From assembly GCF_900167435.1 (NCBI RefSeq), contig NZ_FUWS01000008.1:167404-231403 (forward strand): a stretch of 64,000 nt of DNA, in the 5' to 3' direction. The notes beneath the pieces are model-generated. The model made no database searches. It was not told where the DNA came from and was given only the letters and a program-made list of their open reading frames with translations. Below, piece after piece: positions 40,250 to 51,587 of the stretch (positions within the stretch are counted from its first letter, which is position 1; each line of letters begins with the position of its first letter). This stretch comes from Marinactinospora thermotolerans DSM 45154. GTDB lineage: Bacteria > Actinomycetota > Actinomycetes > Streptosporangiales > Streptosporangiaceae. A program made the position numbers and the translations under genes.

Positions 40250-41344
40250 TCACTTCGCCGGCCCCGGGTCGAGCGGGTCGGTCACCCGGCCCAGGAACAG
40301 CACCGTCGCGCCGCGGCGCAGCGCGAAGACGAACGGCCGGTCCACGGTGAAGGTCACCGGCCGGCGGGGGGTGAAGGAGGCCAGCCGCATCACCACGGCG
40401 GTCGCCGCCGCGCCCTCGGCGCCCTTCTCGTCCACGCGCAGCCGTGCCTGGTGGACGACCGCGTCGATGCGCAGGGGCTGCGCCGAGACGCCCCCGAAGT
40501 CGGCGCGGTCGCTGAACATGGTCGGTGCTCCGGCCTCGGCCAGGGCGGTCGCCAGGTCGGCGCGCCAGGTCAGTTCGAAGCGCGGCAGCGACAGGTCGAC
40601 CTCGACCCGGGAAGAGGCGCGGTAGAGCGCGCGGAGGGTGGCGGCCGAGGGGGGCGCGGGCGCCGGGGAGTCCTGTTCGGGCAGTAGCACGTCCAACGCG
40701 AGGTCGTGGTCGGCGGTGAGGGTCACCATGTGCCAGCCGTGGGTCCTGGCGTAGGGGAGGGTCGTACTGCGCCGCATCATGGCGACCTCGCGGGGGCCGC
40801 GCGGGGAGGCGAAGCGCCGCGGCGCGGTCTGCCCGGGATCGAAGGGCTCCCGCCAGCGCAGCCGGACCCACAGCGCGTTGACCAGAAGGGCCCGGGTGGC
40901 GGGGGAGACCGTCCCGGGGGCGAGGAGCTCGGAGATGAGGCCGCGGGTGACCTTGGCGACCTCGGCGTTGGCGGCGCGCCTGGCGCCCTCGGCGTCGTGG
41001 GCGAAATCGGCCGGGTGCACCGCGGCCCCGGGGCGGGAGCGTAGTTCCGCTTCGAACGCCGGCTCGATCGGGAGCCGCCGGTCCACCCACAGGGCCGTGG
41101 CCGTGGCGAGGTCGGAGTCGGCTTCCGCCGCGCGGTCGAGTTCGGCCAGGTGGCCGGCCAGGTCCTCACCGAGGAGTCCGACCAGTTCCGCGCGCGTGTC
41201 ACCGCGTGCCCCCAGGGCGAGCAGACCCAGCGCCGAGCCGACGGAGTGGGGCGACCACACCAGGCCCGCCTCGCCCGGGGAGGAGAGGGCGGCGTCCAGG
41301 CGGGTCGCGAAGGCGAGGTGGTCGGGGCGCGGGGCGTTGGGCAT
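40250..41344 (-). CDS. Serpin family protease inhibitor
   Basis: A 364-residue protein with the serpin fold; members trap serine (sometimes cysteine) proteases by a covalent loop-insertion mechanism. Visible hallmarks: LLVNALWVRLRWREPFDP (strand s3A region), the hinge VDEKGAEGAAATAVV with small residues at P12-P9, and the terminal FTVDRPFVFALRR...VLFLGRVTDP. Counting from the hinge Glu as P17 puts P1-P1' at Ala-Ser in MRLASF, which would fit elastase- or subtilisin-like targets. There is no signal peptide in the chosen frame (ATG 41344, GAGGAGAA about 8 nt upstream), so it may act inside the cell or be released on lysis. Serpins also occur in Thermobifida (thermopin). Confidence 0.9.
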   Translation of the reverse strand: MPNAPRPDHLAFATRLDAALSSPGEAGLVWSPHSVGSALGLLALGARGDTRAELVGLLGEDLAGHLAELDRAAEADSDLATATALWVDRRLPIEPAFEAELRSRPGAAVHPADFAHDAEGARRAANAEVAKVTRGLISELLAPGTVSPATRALLVNALWVRLRWREPFDPGQTAPRRFASPRGPREVAMMRRSTTLPYARTHGWHMVTLTADHDLALDVLLPEQDSPAPAPPSAATLRALYRASSRVEVDLSLPRFELTWRADLATALAEAGAPTMFSDRADFGGVSAQPLRIDAVVHQARLRVDEKGAEGAAATAVVMRLASFTPRRPVTFTVDRPFVFALRRGATVLFLGRVTDPLDPGPAK

Positions 41345-41630
41345 CGCGGAGTTCTCCTCGGTGTGCTCGGCCGGTCCGTGCGGTCGCCTCGCCGCCAGCC
41401 TACGCATCCGTCGCCATGAGGACCATCCCGTGCTCCGACGAAGTAAGAGGAGAGGGCGGGCATAAGGCGATGAGGTGGGCATAGTGGTCAGAAAAGACCG
41501 CATGACCTCCGACTTCGTGGGGGGAGATCGCCCTGTCCCGAAGCCGATTCGCCTACGCTGGACGTCATAGGGCCATCATCGGACGCGCCATCCGCACCAC
41601 GGCGCGTCGCCGAAATCCAGCGGGAGCAGC

Positions 41631-42413
41631 ATGACCGACCAACACCGGACCGCCCAGACCAGTGACGCGACCGGAAGGACGGCTCCGTCCCGCGAAGGAC
41701 GCGACGACGCCGGGCAGGACGAGGGAACGGACGGGCAGGCTCCCGCCCCGGTCGGTCAGCACACGGTCGAGGCGGTCGTCAGGGCCCAGTTGGCCAAGGC
41801 CCTCGGAGGCGTGCGCGGCATGCTCGAAGCCGCCGTGCCCACCGTCGCCTTCACGGTGACCTACCTGGTCGCCAAGGACCTCTACCTCGCGCTCGGGCTG
41901 GGGATCGGGGCGGCCGTGGTCCTGGCCCTCGTCCGGATCGTGCAGCGTTCCTCGGTCCAGTTCGTGTTCAACAGCCTGCTGGGCATCACCATCGCCGCGG
42001 TGTTCGCGCTGCGCAGCGGACAGGCCGAGGACGCCTTCCTGCCGGGCATCATCTACAACGCCGGCTACGCGGTCGTGCTCACGCTGACGATCCTGTTCCG
42101 CTGGCCCGCCATCGGTCTGATGATCGGCGCCGTCACCGGCGACCCCGTGGGCTGGCGCGACAACCCCGCCATCCTGCGGTTGAGCTCCCGGCTGACCTGG
42201 TTGCTCGTCCTGCCGTGCGTGGTCCGGGTGGTCGTGCAGTACCCGCTGTGGGCGTCGGGGATGGTCGCCTGGCTCGGCGCGGCCAAGGTCGTCATGGGGT
42301 GGCCCATCCAGGTCGCGGCGCTGGCGGCGATGGTGTGGCTGCTGGCCCGGGGCAACACCCCCATGGAGGAGCCCAAGGAGCGCGAGGACGAGGGCGGCGG
42401 GGCCGCCACCTGA
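41631..42413 (+). CDS. DUF3159 domain-containing membrane protein
   Basis: A 260-residue actinobacterial membrane protein. After an acidic disordered N-terminus (to about 45) come five or six hydrophobic helices beginning at about 65 (MLEAAVPTVAFTVTYLVAKD), with the family features FNSLLGITIAA, FLPGIIYNAGYAV, GDPVGWRDNP and RLTWLLVLPCVVR. Function is unknown; the gene is regularly next to dut-DUF3710 and the RCK genes. GGGAGCAGC precedes ATG 41631, and TACGCT at 41552-41557 may be its -10 box. Confidence 0.92.
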   Translation: MTDQHRTAQTSDATGRTAPSREGRDDAGQDEGTDGQAPAPVGQHTVEAVVRAQLAKALGGVRGMLEAAVPTVAFTVTYLVAKDLYLALGLGIGAAVVLALVRIVQRSSVQFVFNSLLGITIAAVFALRSGQAEDAFLPGIIYNAGYAVVLTLTILFRWPAIGLMIGAVTGDPVGWRDNPAILRLSSRLTWLLVLPCVVRVVVQYPLWASGMVAWLGAAKVVMGWPIQVAALAAMVWLLARGNTPMEEPKEREDEGGGAAT

Positions 42414-42421
42414 CCCGTTCC

Positions 42422-42450
42422 GCCCGGCACCGCCTCGATCGGTGCCGGGC
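42422..42450. terminator. 11-bp perfect hairpin between convergent genes
   Basis: GCCCGGCACCG (42422-42432) pairs with CGGTGCCGGGC (42440-42450) around CCTCGAT and is followed by AAAA; it lies between the stops of DUF3159 (+) and the RCK gene (-). Confidence 0.85.
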
Positions 42451-42459
42451 AAAACGGGA

Positions 42460-43128
42460 TCACTCCGGCGACAGCACCGCACCGAGCTCTTCGGAGGTCT
42501 GCGAACCGCTCAGGAAGACCAGGTCGTCCCCCGCCTCCAGCACCGTCTCGGGGCGGGGAGCGCGCACGTGCCCGTTGCGGACCACCGCCACCAGCACGGC
42601 GTTCTCGGGGAGGTTCCCCTCCAGTTCCCGTACCGGCCGGCCCGCGTGCGGCGCGCCATCGGGCAGGGTGAACTCCACCAGGTCGGTGTCGGGCAGGGTC
42701 ATGAGCGAGACCGCCTCGCCGGCGACGTTCACGCCGGTGGCGTCCTCGACGAGCGCGGCCATCATCCGAGGCGGCGAGACGGCGACGTCCACGCCCCACG
42801 ACGAGGTGAAGAGCCATTCGTTGGCCGGGTCGTTGATCCGCGCGACCACCCGGCCGACCCCGAACTCGCTCTTGGCCAGCAGCGAGACCACGAGGTTGAC
42901 CTTGTCGTCGCCGGTGGCGGCGACCACCACGTCGAACTCCTCCAGGCGCGCGTCCTCAAGGGAACTCAGCTCGCAGGCGTCGGCGAGGAGCCATTCCGCC
43001 CGGTCGAGCGCGTCGACCCTGATCGCCCGCGTCTGCCTGTCGATGAGCAGCACCTCGTGGCCGTTGTCGAGCAGTTCGGCGGCGATGGAGCGTCCCACCC
43101 CGCCGGCTCCGGCGATCGCGATCCGCAT
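42460..43128 (-). CDS. TrkA-type RCK potassium-transport regulator (second of pair)
   Basis: A 222-residue cytosolic regulator of K+ uptake. The RCK_N (NAD-binding) domain has GAGGVGRS at 7-14 and DRQTRAI as the ribose-binding acid; RCK_C covers about 135-222 (VEFTLPDGAPHAGRPVRELE). Its ATG shares one base with the upstream gene's TGA (TGATG), so the two are co-translated and probably co-assemble into the octameric gating ring. Paired trkA-like genes (ceoB/ceoC in mycobacteria) are standard in actinobacteria. The membrane partner is not in this window. Confidence 0.93.
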   Translation of the reverse strand: MRIAIAGAGGVGRSIAAELLDNGHEVLLIDRQTRAIRVDALDRAEWLLADACELSSLEDARLEEFDVVVAATGDDKVNLVVSLLAKSEFGVGRVVARINDPANEWLFTSSWGVDVAVSPPRMMAALVEDATGVNVAGEAVSLMTLPDTDLVEFTLPDGAPHAGRPVRELEGNLPENAVLVAVVRNGHVRAPRPETVLEAGDDLVFLSGSQTSEELGAVLSPE

Positions 43129-43817
43129 CAGCGCCCTCCGTCCGTCGTCACGTCCGTCCCGCCGCGCAGCCGTTCCCGAACCCGGTCCAGGTCCTCGGCG
43201 CGAGCGAGCAGGTGCACGACGTCACCGGCCCGCAGCGTCGAGTCCGCGCGGGGCAGCTGGACCTCGTCACCGCGTCCCAGGTAGGCGACCCGCGCCGACA
43301 GGGCCGTCTCGAGTTCCTCGACCCGTCGGTCGGCCCACCCGGAGGGCAGCGGAGCCTCGGTGAGCACCAGCTCACCGGACGGGTCGCGCCACAGCGGTTC
43401 GGCCGCGGGACCCGTTCCCTGCGGCAGCAGCCGGCGCAGGATCGTCTCGGCCGTCCAGCGCACGGTGCCCACGGTGGGGATGCCCAGCCGCTGGTACACC
43501 TCGGCACGCCGCGGGTCATAGATCCGGGCGACGACCTCGCCGACCCCGAACGTCTCGCGCGCCACGCGCGCCGCGATGATGTTGGAGTTGTCGCCGCTGC
43601 TGACGGCGGCGAACGCCGAAGCGCGCTCGATGCCGGCCTGGATCAGGACGGCACGGTCATGGCCGAGCCCGGTGACGGCCGCCTTGGCCGTGCTCGAACG
43701 CAGCCGCCGAAACGCGGCCGGGTCGCGGTCGATCACGGCGACGGTGTGCCCCAGGTCCTCCACGGTGTGGGCGAGGGTCGACCCCACCCGTCCGCACCCC
43801 AATATGACGATGTGCAC
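43128..43817 (-). CDS. TrkA-type RCK potassium-transport regulator (first of pair)
   Basis: A 229-residue protein with an RCK_N Rossmann domain (MHIVILGCGRVGSTLAHTVE, the GxGxxG at 7-12, VIDRDP) and a C-terminal RCK_C domain from about 145 (VLTEAPLPSGWADRRVEELE). Binds NAD(H) or nucleotides to gate a Trk/Ktr K+ channel. It is the first gene of a two-gene unit and overlaps the next by one base. In many relatives an APC-type permease stands between this gene and the TRAM methyltransferase; here only 272 nt separate them. Confidence 0.93.
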   Translation of the reverse strand: MHIVILGCGRVGSTLAHTVEDLGHTVAVIDRDPAAFRRLRSSTAKAAVTGLGHDRAVLIQAGIERASAFAAVSSGDNSNIIAARVARETFGVGEVVARIYDPRRAEVYQRLGIPTVGTVRWTAETILRRLLPQGTGPAAEPLWRDPSGELVLTEAPLPSGWADRRVEELETALSARVAYLGRGDEVQLPRADSTLRAGDVVHLLARAEDLDRVRERLRGGTDVTTDGGR

Positions 43818-44089
43818 TGGTCACCCGCTCCCGAACCGTCCGACCCGCGTTGCGGGGCCGCGCCCGTTGGGATCGGCGCCGCCCCCGTCCGGGAGGATAC
43901 GGTGATTCCGCCGCAGGCGCAGGTCGGGGAGGGAAAGGAACGGTCCCGGCCGGCCCCGTGGCCTGCGCCCCGGCGCGCGGGCGGGTCTGCGTTGTCTGGG
44001 TCTCGACTAGAGTTACCGCAGATGGGCGGTGGCTGACGGAGGGTCACCCGAGCGTTGCCCAGCAGTCCCGTCCACCGGAGGTCACCATC

Positions 44090-45349
44090 ATGAGCCGTGT
44101 CGGAACCCGTCTTGAATTGCGCGTCGACGGAGTCGCGCACGGCGGGTGGTGCGTCGGCCGCCACGACGAACAGGTCGTCTTCGTCCGCCACGCCCTCCCC
44201 GGTGAGCGCGTCCGTGTCCTGGTCACCGAGGAGACCAAGCGCTTCCTGCGCGCCGACGCGGTCGAGGTCCTGGAGGCCTCGCCCGACCGCGTTACCCCGC
44301 CGTGCCGGTTCGCGGGTCCGGGCAAGTGCGGTGGCTGCGACTGGCAGCACGCCTCCCTGGAGGCGCAGCGGGCCATCAAGGGGCGTGTCGTCGCCGAGCA
44401 GCTGCGCCGTATCGCCGGGATCGAACGCGATGTCGTCGTCGAGGAGCTGCCGGGCACCCCCGACGGGTTGGGCTGGCGGACCCGGGTCCGTTTCGCGGTC
44501 GCCGCCGACGGCACGGCCGGACTGCGCCGGCACCGCTCCCACGAGCTGCAGGTCATCGACCAGTGCCCGATCGCCCACCCCGAGGTGAACCGGCTCGGTG
44601 TCACCGAGCTGAAGTGGGACGGGGTCTCCGAGGTCGAGGCGGTCGCCTCGGGGTCCACCGCCGACAGCGCGGTCATCGTGACCCCGCGCGGGGCGCGCCT
44701 GCCGCAGCTGCCCCAGCCCAAGGCCTCCTCGGCGCTGCTGCGCCGTTTCAAGGGGGGACGCACCCAGCCGATCAAGGGGCGCCGGGGGATCCGTGAGAAC
44801 GTGGCCGGCCGCGAGTGGCGGGTCAGCGCGGGCGGTTTCTGGCAGGTCCACCCGGCCGCCGCCGAGGTGCTCACCGAGGCGGTGCTGGCCGCGCTGGAGC
44901 CCAAGTCGGGCGAGACCGCACTGGACCTGTACTGCGGGGCCGGGCTGTTCGCCGGGGCGCTCGCCGACGCGGTCGGCCCCGAGGGCCGTGTCCTCGGTGT
45001 CGAGGGACAGCCCGACGCGGTGCGCGACGCCCAGCACAACCTGCGCCACCAGCCCCAGGCCAGGGTGGACCGTGGCGACGTCGCCTCGCGGTTGCGCGAG
45101 TGGGCCGATCTGCGGGCCGACATCGCGGTGCTGGACCCGCCGCGGGCGGGCGCGGGCAGCGCGGTCGTGGAGTCGCTGGCGGCCCTGCGGCTGCGCCGTG
45201 TCGCCTATGTCTCCTGTGATCCGGCGACCCTGGCCCGTGACATCGCCACGTTCGCCGAGCGCGGCTACCGTCTGGAGAACCTGCGCGCCTTCGACGCCTT
45301 CCCGATGACCCACCACGTGGAGTGCCTGGCGGTGCTGGTCAGGAGTTAG
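44090..45349 (+). CDS. TRAM-domain [4Fe-4S] RNA (uracil-C5)-methyltransferase
   Basis: A 419-residue SAM-dependent methyltransferase of the TrmA/RlmCD (COG2265) family that methylates uridines of rRNA or tRNA. An N-terminal TRAM RNA-binding domain (residues 4-62) precedes the iron-sulfur Cys set Cys72, Cys80, Cys83 (CRFAGPGKCGGC) and Cys159. The SAM site is LDLYCGAGLFA, the DPPRAG motif follows, and the nucleophile is Cys376 in VSCDPATLARD. GGAGG lies 7-8 nt before ATG 44090. The position is conserved downstream of trkA genes in actinobacteria. Which uridine is modified cannot be read from sequence. Confidence 0.93.
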   Translation: MSRVGTRLELRVDGVAHGGWCVGRHDEQVVFVRHALPGERVRVLVTEETKRFLRADAVEVLEASPDRVTPPCRFAGPGKCGGCDWQHASLEAQRAIKGRVVAEQLRRIAGIERDVVVEELPGTPDGLGWRTRVRFAVAADGTAGLRRHRSHELQVIDQCPIAHPEVNRLGVTELKWDGVSEVEAVASGSTADSAVIVTPRGARLPQLPQPKASSALLRRFKGGRTQPIKGRRGIRENVAGREWRVSAGGFWQVHPAAAEVLTEAVLAALEPKSGETALDLYCGAGLFAGALADAVGPEGRVLGVEGQPDAVRDAQHNLRHQPQARVDRGDVASRLREWADLRADIAVLDPPRAGAGSAVVESLAALRLRRVAYVSCDPATLARDIATFAERGYRLENLRAFDAFPMTHHVECLAVLVRS

Positions 45350-45939
45350 GACCCGCGGCCCTCGGGCGCCGGATGCGTCGCCGGCCCCCCAAGGGATCAC
45401 CCTGGTCGGTCCAGCGCGCCGTGCGCGTCCCAGGTGGGGGAGTACCGCGCCATGGTGCAGGTCTCGTGGTCGGGCAGTACAGCGCTCCGACCTGCGCGGG
45501 CCGTGACGCGCAGGCGTACCGGCCGTCGCGAGCCGTCCACGTCGGGGTCGGGCCGGCTTGGTCCCGGCGCAGGTCCGTGGTTCGGTTTCTGCTGCCCGTT
45601 CCGCGCGTCGGCGATGACGCGGCGTGGTGTGCCTGGTGGTGCCGGGCAGGGCGTCTTCGTCTCCCGAGTCGTCCGCGCGGCGCGGGGCACCGCGCGTCCA
45701 GGCGGGGCGGACCGCGGCCCGGGGGCCTACCTCCGTCGGAGGGGAACGGCGGGGAGGCCGGGGCGCCCCACCGGCTCGGGACCCTATCGATGCCGCCGGC
45801 ACGGCGACGACCGGTGTGGACCTCGTCCGTGTCGGCGCTCTCCAGGGGCGCGGCCGCGCCCGGAAGGGACGCGGCTGCTCGCCGGTGTCGGGCGTGGGCG
45901 CCGCCGTCGGGATCGGCGCCCACGCTCCGGTGTGGTGGG
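45350..45939. other. Gap between convergent methyltransferase and LPMO genes
   Basis: No supported gene. Frames on both strands are rich in Arg, Pro and Gly and lack ribosome sites. No obvious palindrome was found, in contrast to most other convergent junctions here. It may be decayed sequence. Confidence 0.4.
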
Positions 45940-46449
45940 TCAGCTGACGTTGATGTCGATGCAGGAGTAGAAGGCGTTGGCGGTGTCGGCGATGTTCCAG
46001 ACGGCGAGGAGCTTCTGCTTGCCGCTGTAGCCGTTGAGGTTGATGGTGTGGTTGACGGTGGAGCCGGGGCGGGCGCCGCCGTCGTTGAACACGGCGACGC
46101 GGGTGGAGCCGATGTAGTACTCCCACGTGCTGGTGGCGTGGCTGACGGTCAGGTGCCAGGTGAGGTTGAGGGAACGGCCGACCGGGGTGACCCGCCAGCC
46201 CTTGTTGTCGTCGTCGAGCTCGGCGAAGCGGCTGTTGCCGCCGCTGCAGCTGCGCAGCCCCTTGGGGCCCTCGACGCTCTGGGGCTCCCACTGGATCTGG
46301 CCGCAGGAGACGACCCGGGCGGCGCACTGGGCCTGCCGGCTGGCGGGGGAGGAGACGTAGCCGTGGGCGTGGGCGGTGCTGGCGGGCAGCAGGGCGAAGA
46401 CGAACGGGGCGATCGCGGCGGCGGAGAGCAGTTTGCGCTTCAACGACAT
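45940..46449 (-). CDS. Secreted AA10 lytic polysaccharide monooxygenase (chitin/cellulose-active)
   Basis: A single-domain copper LPMO of 169 residues. The signal peptide MSLKRKLLSAAAIAPFVFAL with ASTAHA ends after residue 28, leaving His29 as the mature N-terminus (HGYVSSPASRQ), the first half of the histidine brace. The second copper His is His104 (SHATSTWEYYIG). Cysteines typical of AA10 are present (CAARVVSCG, LRSCSGG, FYSCIDINVS). There is no carbohydrate-binding module. It cleaves crystalline chitin or cellulose oxidatively outside the cell. AAAGGA precedes ATG 46449. A DasR-type operator 303 nt upstream favours a chitin/GlcNAc role. Confidence 0.93.
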   Translation of the reverse strand: MSLKRKLLSAAAIAPFVFALLPASTAHAHGYVSSPASRQAQCAARVVSCGQIQWEPQSVEGPKGLRSCSGGNSRFAELDDDNKGWRVTPVGRSLNLTWHLTVSHATSTWEYYIGSTRVAVFNDGGARPGSTVNHTINLNGYSGKQKLLAVWNIADTANAFYSCIDINVS

Positions 46450-47407
46450 CGCGGATCCTTTCTCGGGAATCGCGCCCTCCGGTTCCCGGCGACGCGGGAA
46501 CCGGAGGGCGTGGTGCGCGGGAAAACGGGGCGGGGACGGGCACGGGTTCCGAGGGGGAACGTTCCGCGGAAAGTCGCTCGGGTATCGGCCCTTCGGTCGA
46601 TACGACCGCGGTGGCGGAGCCGGGTGGCGCGCACACCCGCTCGGCCCTGTTGATCGCGGGAACGGGTCGGGAACGGTTCCGTGGTGTGGACGGCGTCGTC
46701 CGTGAATCGCCGGTGCCACAGGGCGGGGCCAGCGGAATCCATGTCCGTTAATCTGGTCTAGACCGTAATTCGGTGTTCTCCCGTGGTCAAGAGGGGATTC
46801 CCCGCAAAGGCGTGCCGAAGGCGGCGAGAAAAAGATCGTCGCCTTTCCTGGGATGGTTTGCGGAGCGCGGCGAATGCCCTTTCGGGGAATTGGTACGGTC
46901 GCTGAGCTGGACCCCGCCGGAAAAGGCGGTGGGCTTCTCGGGTGTTCGGTCGAATCGCGATCGGTGAAAAGCGTTGTGCAATGCACAAACCGTAAGAACA
47001 TTCTGACCTGCGGGTCAGGCGCGCCCCGTCCGTCCCCTGGCCCGCTCCCGCCGGTGCCGAAGTGGCCGCTGGCCGCTTCCGGTACCCGCGGTGACGTCGG
47101 CCGCGCGGGACGGCGGCGCCCATAGGGAAGGGGCGAGGGCGGTCCGATCTCCCGGCGCGCCGCCCCGGTCCGATGGCCAGGCGCGCGCCGTGGGAGGAGG
47201 CCGACGTCCGGGCCACGCGGTCCGCTGCCGGCAGGCCGGAACCGGGCGAAGACCCGGCGCCCTCACGCGGGAAGCGGGATCCGCGTCCGGCGCCGGCGCG
47301 CTCGGCGAGGGGAGGAGGGGCCAAGGGCGTCAAAAATCGGTCTCCGGTGGAACACGCCCCGGGACGGCGATTTCCGTCCGCCGCGCTCTCGGTAGGACAA
47401 TGCGGGC
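46450..47407. other. Long regulatory/non-coding region upstream of LPMO and LLM genes
   Basis: 958 nt without a convincing gene. It holds the DasR-like site at 46752-46767, GGGAACGG-type short repeats near 46655-46680, and an AT-richer segment at 46765-46995 that probably carries the LPMO promoter (reading left). GACAAT at 47396-47401 is a candidate leaderless -10 for the LLM gene. Open frames have no recognisable products. Confidence 0.45.
46752..46767. promoter_or_regulatory. DasR-responsive element (dre)-like palindrome
   Basis: The core TGGTCTAGACC matches the published Streptomyces dre consensus A(G/C)TGGTCTAGACCA(G/C)T over eleven consecutive central bases; the outer bases diverge. DasR is the GntR-type repressor of GlcNAc and chitin genes. 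The site lies 303 nt upstream of the LPMO start. Confidence 0.65.
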
Positions 47408-48340
47408 ATGCGTTTGAGGATCTTCACCGAACCGCAGCAGGGCGCCACCTACGACACCCTGCTGACGGTCGCCAAGGCTGCCGAGGACCTTGACTACGAG
47501 GCCTTTTTCCGTTCGGACCACTATTTGAAGATGGGAAGCGTCGACGGGCTGCCCGGCCCCACCGACGCCTGGATCACCCTCGCGGGGCTGGCCCGTGAGA
47601 CGTCCCGGATCCGTCTGGGCACGCTCATGACCGCGGCGACCTTCCGTCACCCGGGGCCGCTGGCGATCAGTGTCGCCCAGGTGGACCAGATGAGCGGTGG
47701 GCGCGTGGAGTTCGGCTTCGGGGCCGGATGGTACGAGGAGGAGCACGCCGCTTACGGCATCCCCTTCCCCGCGTCGGCGCGTGAGCGGTTCGACCGCTAC
47801 GAGGAGCAGCTCGACATCATCACCGGCCTGTGGGCCACGCCCGAGGGCGAGACGTTCAGCTACGAGGGCAAGCACTACCGGCTGGGAGAGGGGCCGGCGC
47901 TGCCCAAGCCGCAGCAGTCGCCGCGTCCGCCGGTGCTCATCGGGGGGACGGGGCTCAAGCGGACGCCCCGCCTGGCCGCCACGCACGCCGACGAGTACAA
48001 CGTGCCGTTCAACTCCGTGGACGACACCTCCGCCGCCTTCGAGCGGACCCGCGCCGCGGTGCGCGCGGCCGGGCGCACCGCGCCCATGGTCTACTCGGCG
48101 GCCCAGGTCGTGTGCTGTGGGCGCACCGAGGCCGAGGTGGCCCGGCGGGCCGCGGCGATCGGCCGTGACGTCGACGAGCTGCGGCGAAACGGGCTGACCG
48201 GCAGCCCCGCCGAGATCGTCGAGAAGATCGGGCGCTTCGCCGAGATCGGTGCCGAGCGGATGTACCTCCAGGTTCTGGACCTCTCCGATCTGGACCACCT
48301 GGAGCTCATCGCCTCGCAGGTCGCGCCGCAGCTCGACTGA
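47408..48340 (+). CDS. LLM-class F420-dependent oxidoreductase
   Basis: A 310-residue luciferase-like TIM-barrel flavin/F420 enzyme. Family marks: MRLRIFTEPQQGATYDTLLT at the start, FFRSDHYL, GPTDAWITLAGLARETSRIR, the FRHPGPLAISVAQVDQMSGG motif, EFGFGAGWYEEEHAAYGI and PRPPVLIGGTGLKRT. The GPTDAW / DQMSGGRVE pattern is that of F420-dependent subfamilies in actinobacteria. The substrate is unknown. ATG 47408 follows GACAAT by 6 nt, a leaderless arrangement. A second F420-type protein (DDN-like) is encoded at 54641. Confidence 0.88.
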   Translation: MRLRIFTEPQQGATYDTLLTVAKAAEDLDYEAFFRSDHYLKMGSVDGLPGPTDAWITLAGLARETSRIRLGTLMTAATFRHPGPLAISVAQVDQMSGGRVEFGFGAGWYEEEHAAYGIPFPASARERFDRYEEQLDIITGLWATPEGETFSYEGKHYRLGEGPALPKPQQSPRPPVLIGGTGLKRTPRLAATHADEYNVPFNSVDDTSAAFERTRAAVRAAGRTAPMVYSAAQVVCCGRTEAEVARRAAAIGRDVDELRRNGLTGSPAEIVEKIGRFAEIGAERMYLQVLDLSDLDHLELIASQVAPQLD

Positions 48341-48698
48341 GCGGGTCCGGGCGGGGCGGCGCCGTCGAGGGAAGGCGGTGCCGCCCCGGCGGGCGGCGGT
48401 AACTTGATGTCGAGATACATGTCCGATACCTTGATATCGAGATAAATGAGAGCGAATCACTGAGCACGTGAGGTTGACCGCGATCGCGTGCCGCCGCTGC
48501 GATGATGAGGCCGGGCCGCTCGGCCGCGTTGACGGAGGGCCAAGGCCGTCGCCGCAGGTCGAAGGCTCACAGGGGCGCGGCGCGAGCGGATCCGCCTCCC
48601 GTGCGGGGCGATCTCGTTAGGGCAGCCTCAGTGATTTCCCGGTGCCGCCCCTAGGGCAGGATGCTGGGAGAAAGTGGCGAGATCAGGAGGCAAACACC
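48341..48698. other. Upstream region of the aconitase gene
   Basis: No gene. It contains two copies of TTGATRTCGAGATA (48404-48417 and 48431-48444) about 270-295 nt before the acnA start. AGGAGG at 48685-48690 is its ribosome site. The rest is GC-rich without repeats that I can see. Confidence 0.5.
48404..48444. promoter_or_regulatory. Paired MarR-like operator half-palindromes upstream of acnA
   Basis: TTGATGTCGAGATA and TTGATATCGAGATA differ by one base and start 27 bp apart. The second is nearly palindromic around GATATC (ACCTTGAT/ATCGAGAT). Such sites are typical of MarR-family dimers; in S. coelicolor the MarR protein TamR is known to control the aconitase gene. Confidence 0.45.
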
Positions 48699-51482
<2,784 letters not shown>

Positions 51483-51531
51483 TCCCGCCCAGGAGCGTCT
51501 CGCCGGATCCACCCGGTCCGGTGCGGTGACA

Positions 51532-51572
51532 CGAAGGCCCGCCGGCGTCCAGAAGACGCCGGCGGGCCTTCG
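51532..51572. terminator. Strong hairpin between acnA and the lasso operon
   Basis: Perfect 18-bp stem, 51532-51549 with 51555-51572, loop CAGAA, between the convergent stops at 51482 and 51588. Likely bidirectional. Confidence 0.9.
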
Positions 51573-51587
51573 CCGTCGGGCGGCCGG

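Noticed and set aside
45339-45923. Minus-strand ORF of 194 codons between the methyltransferase and LPMO genes
   Set aside because: Arg/Pro-rich, no ribosome site or domain, overlaps the end of the methyltransferase gene.
46758-47333. Minus-strand ORF of 191 codons upstream of the LPMO gene
   Set aside because: Composition unlike genes of this genome and no start signal; it covers the dre and promoter region.
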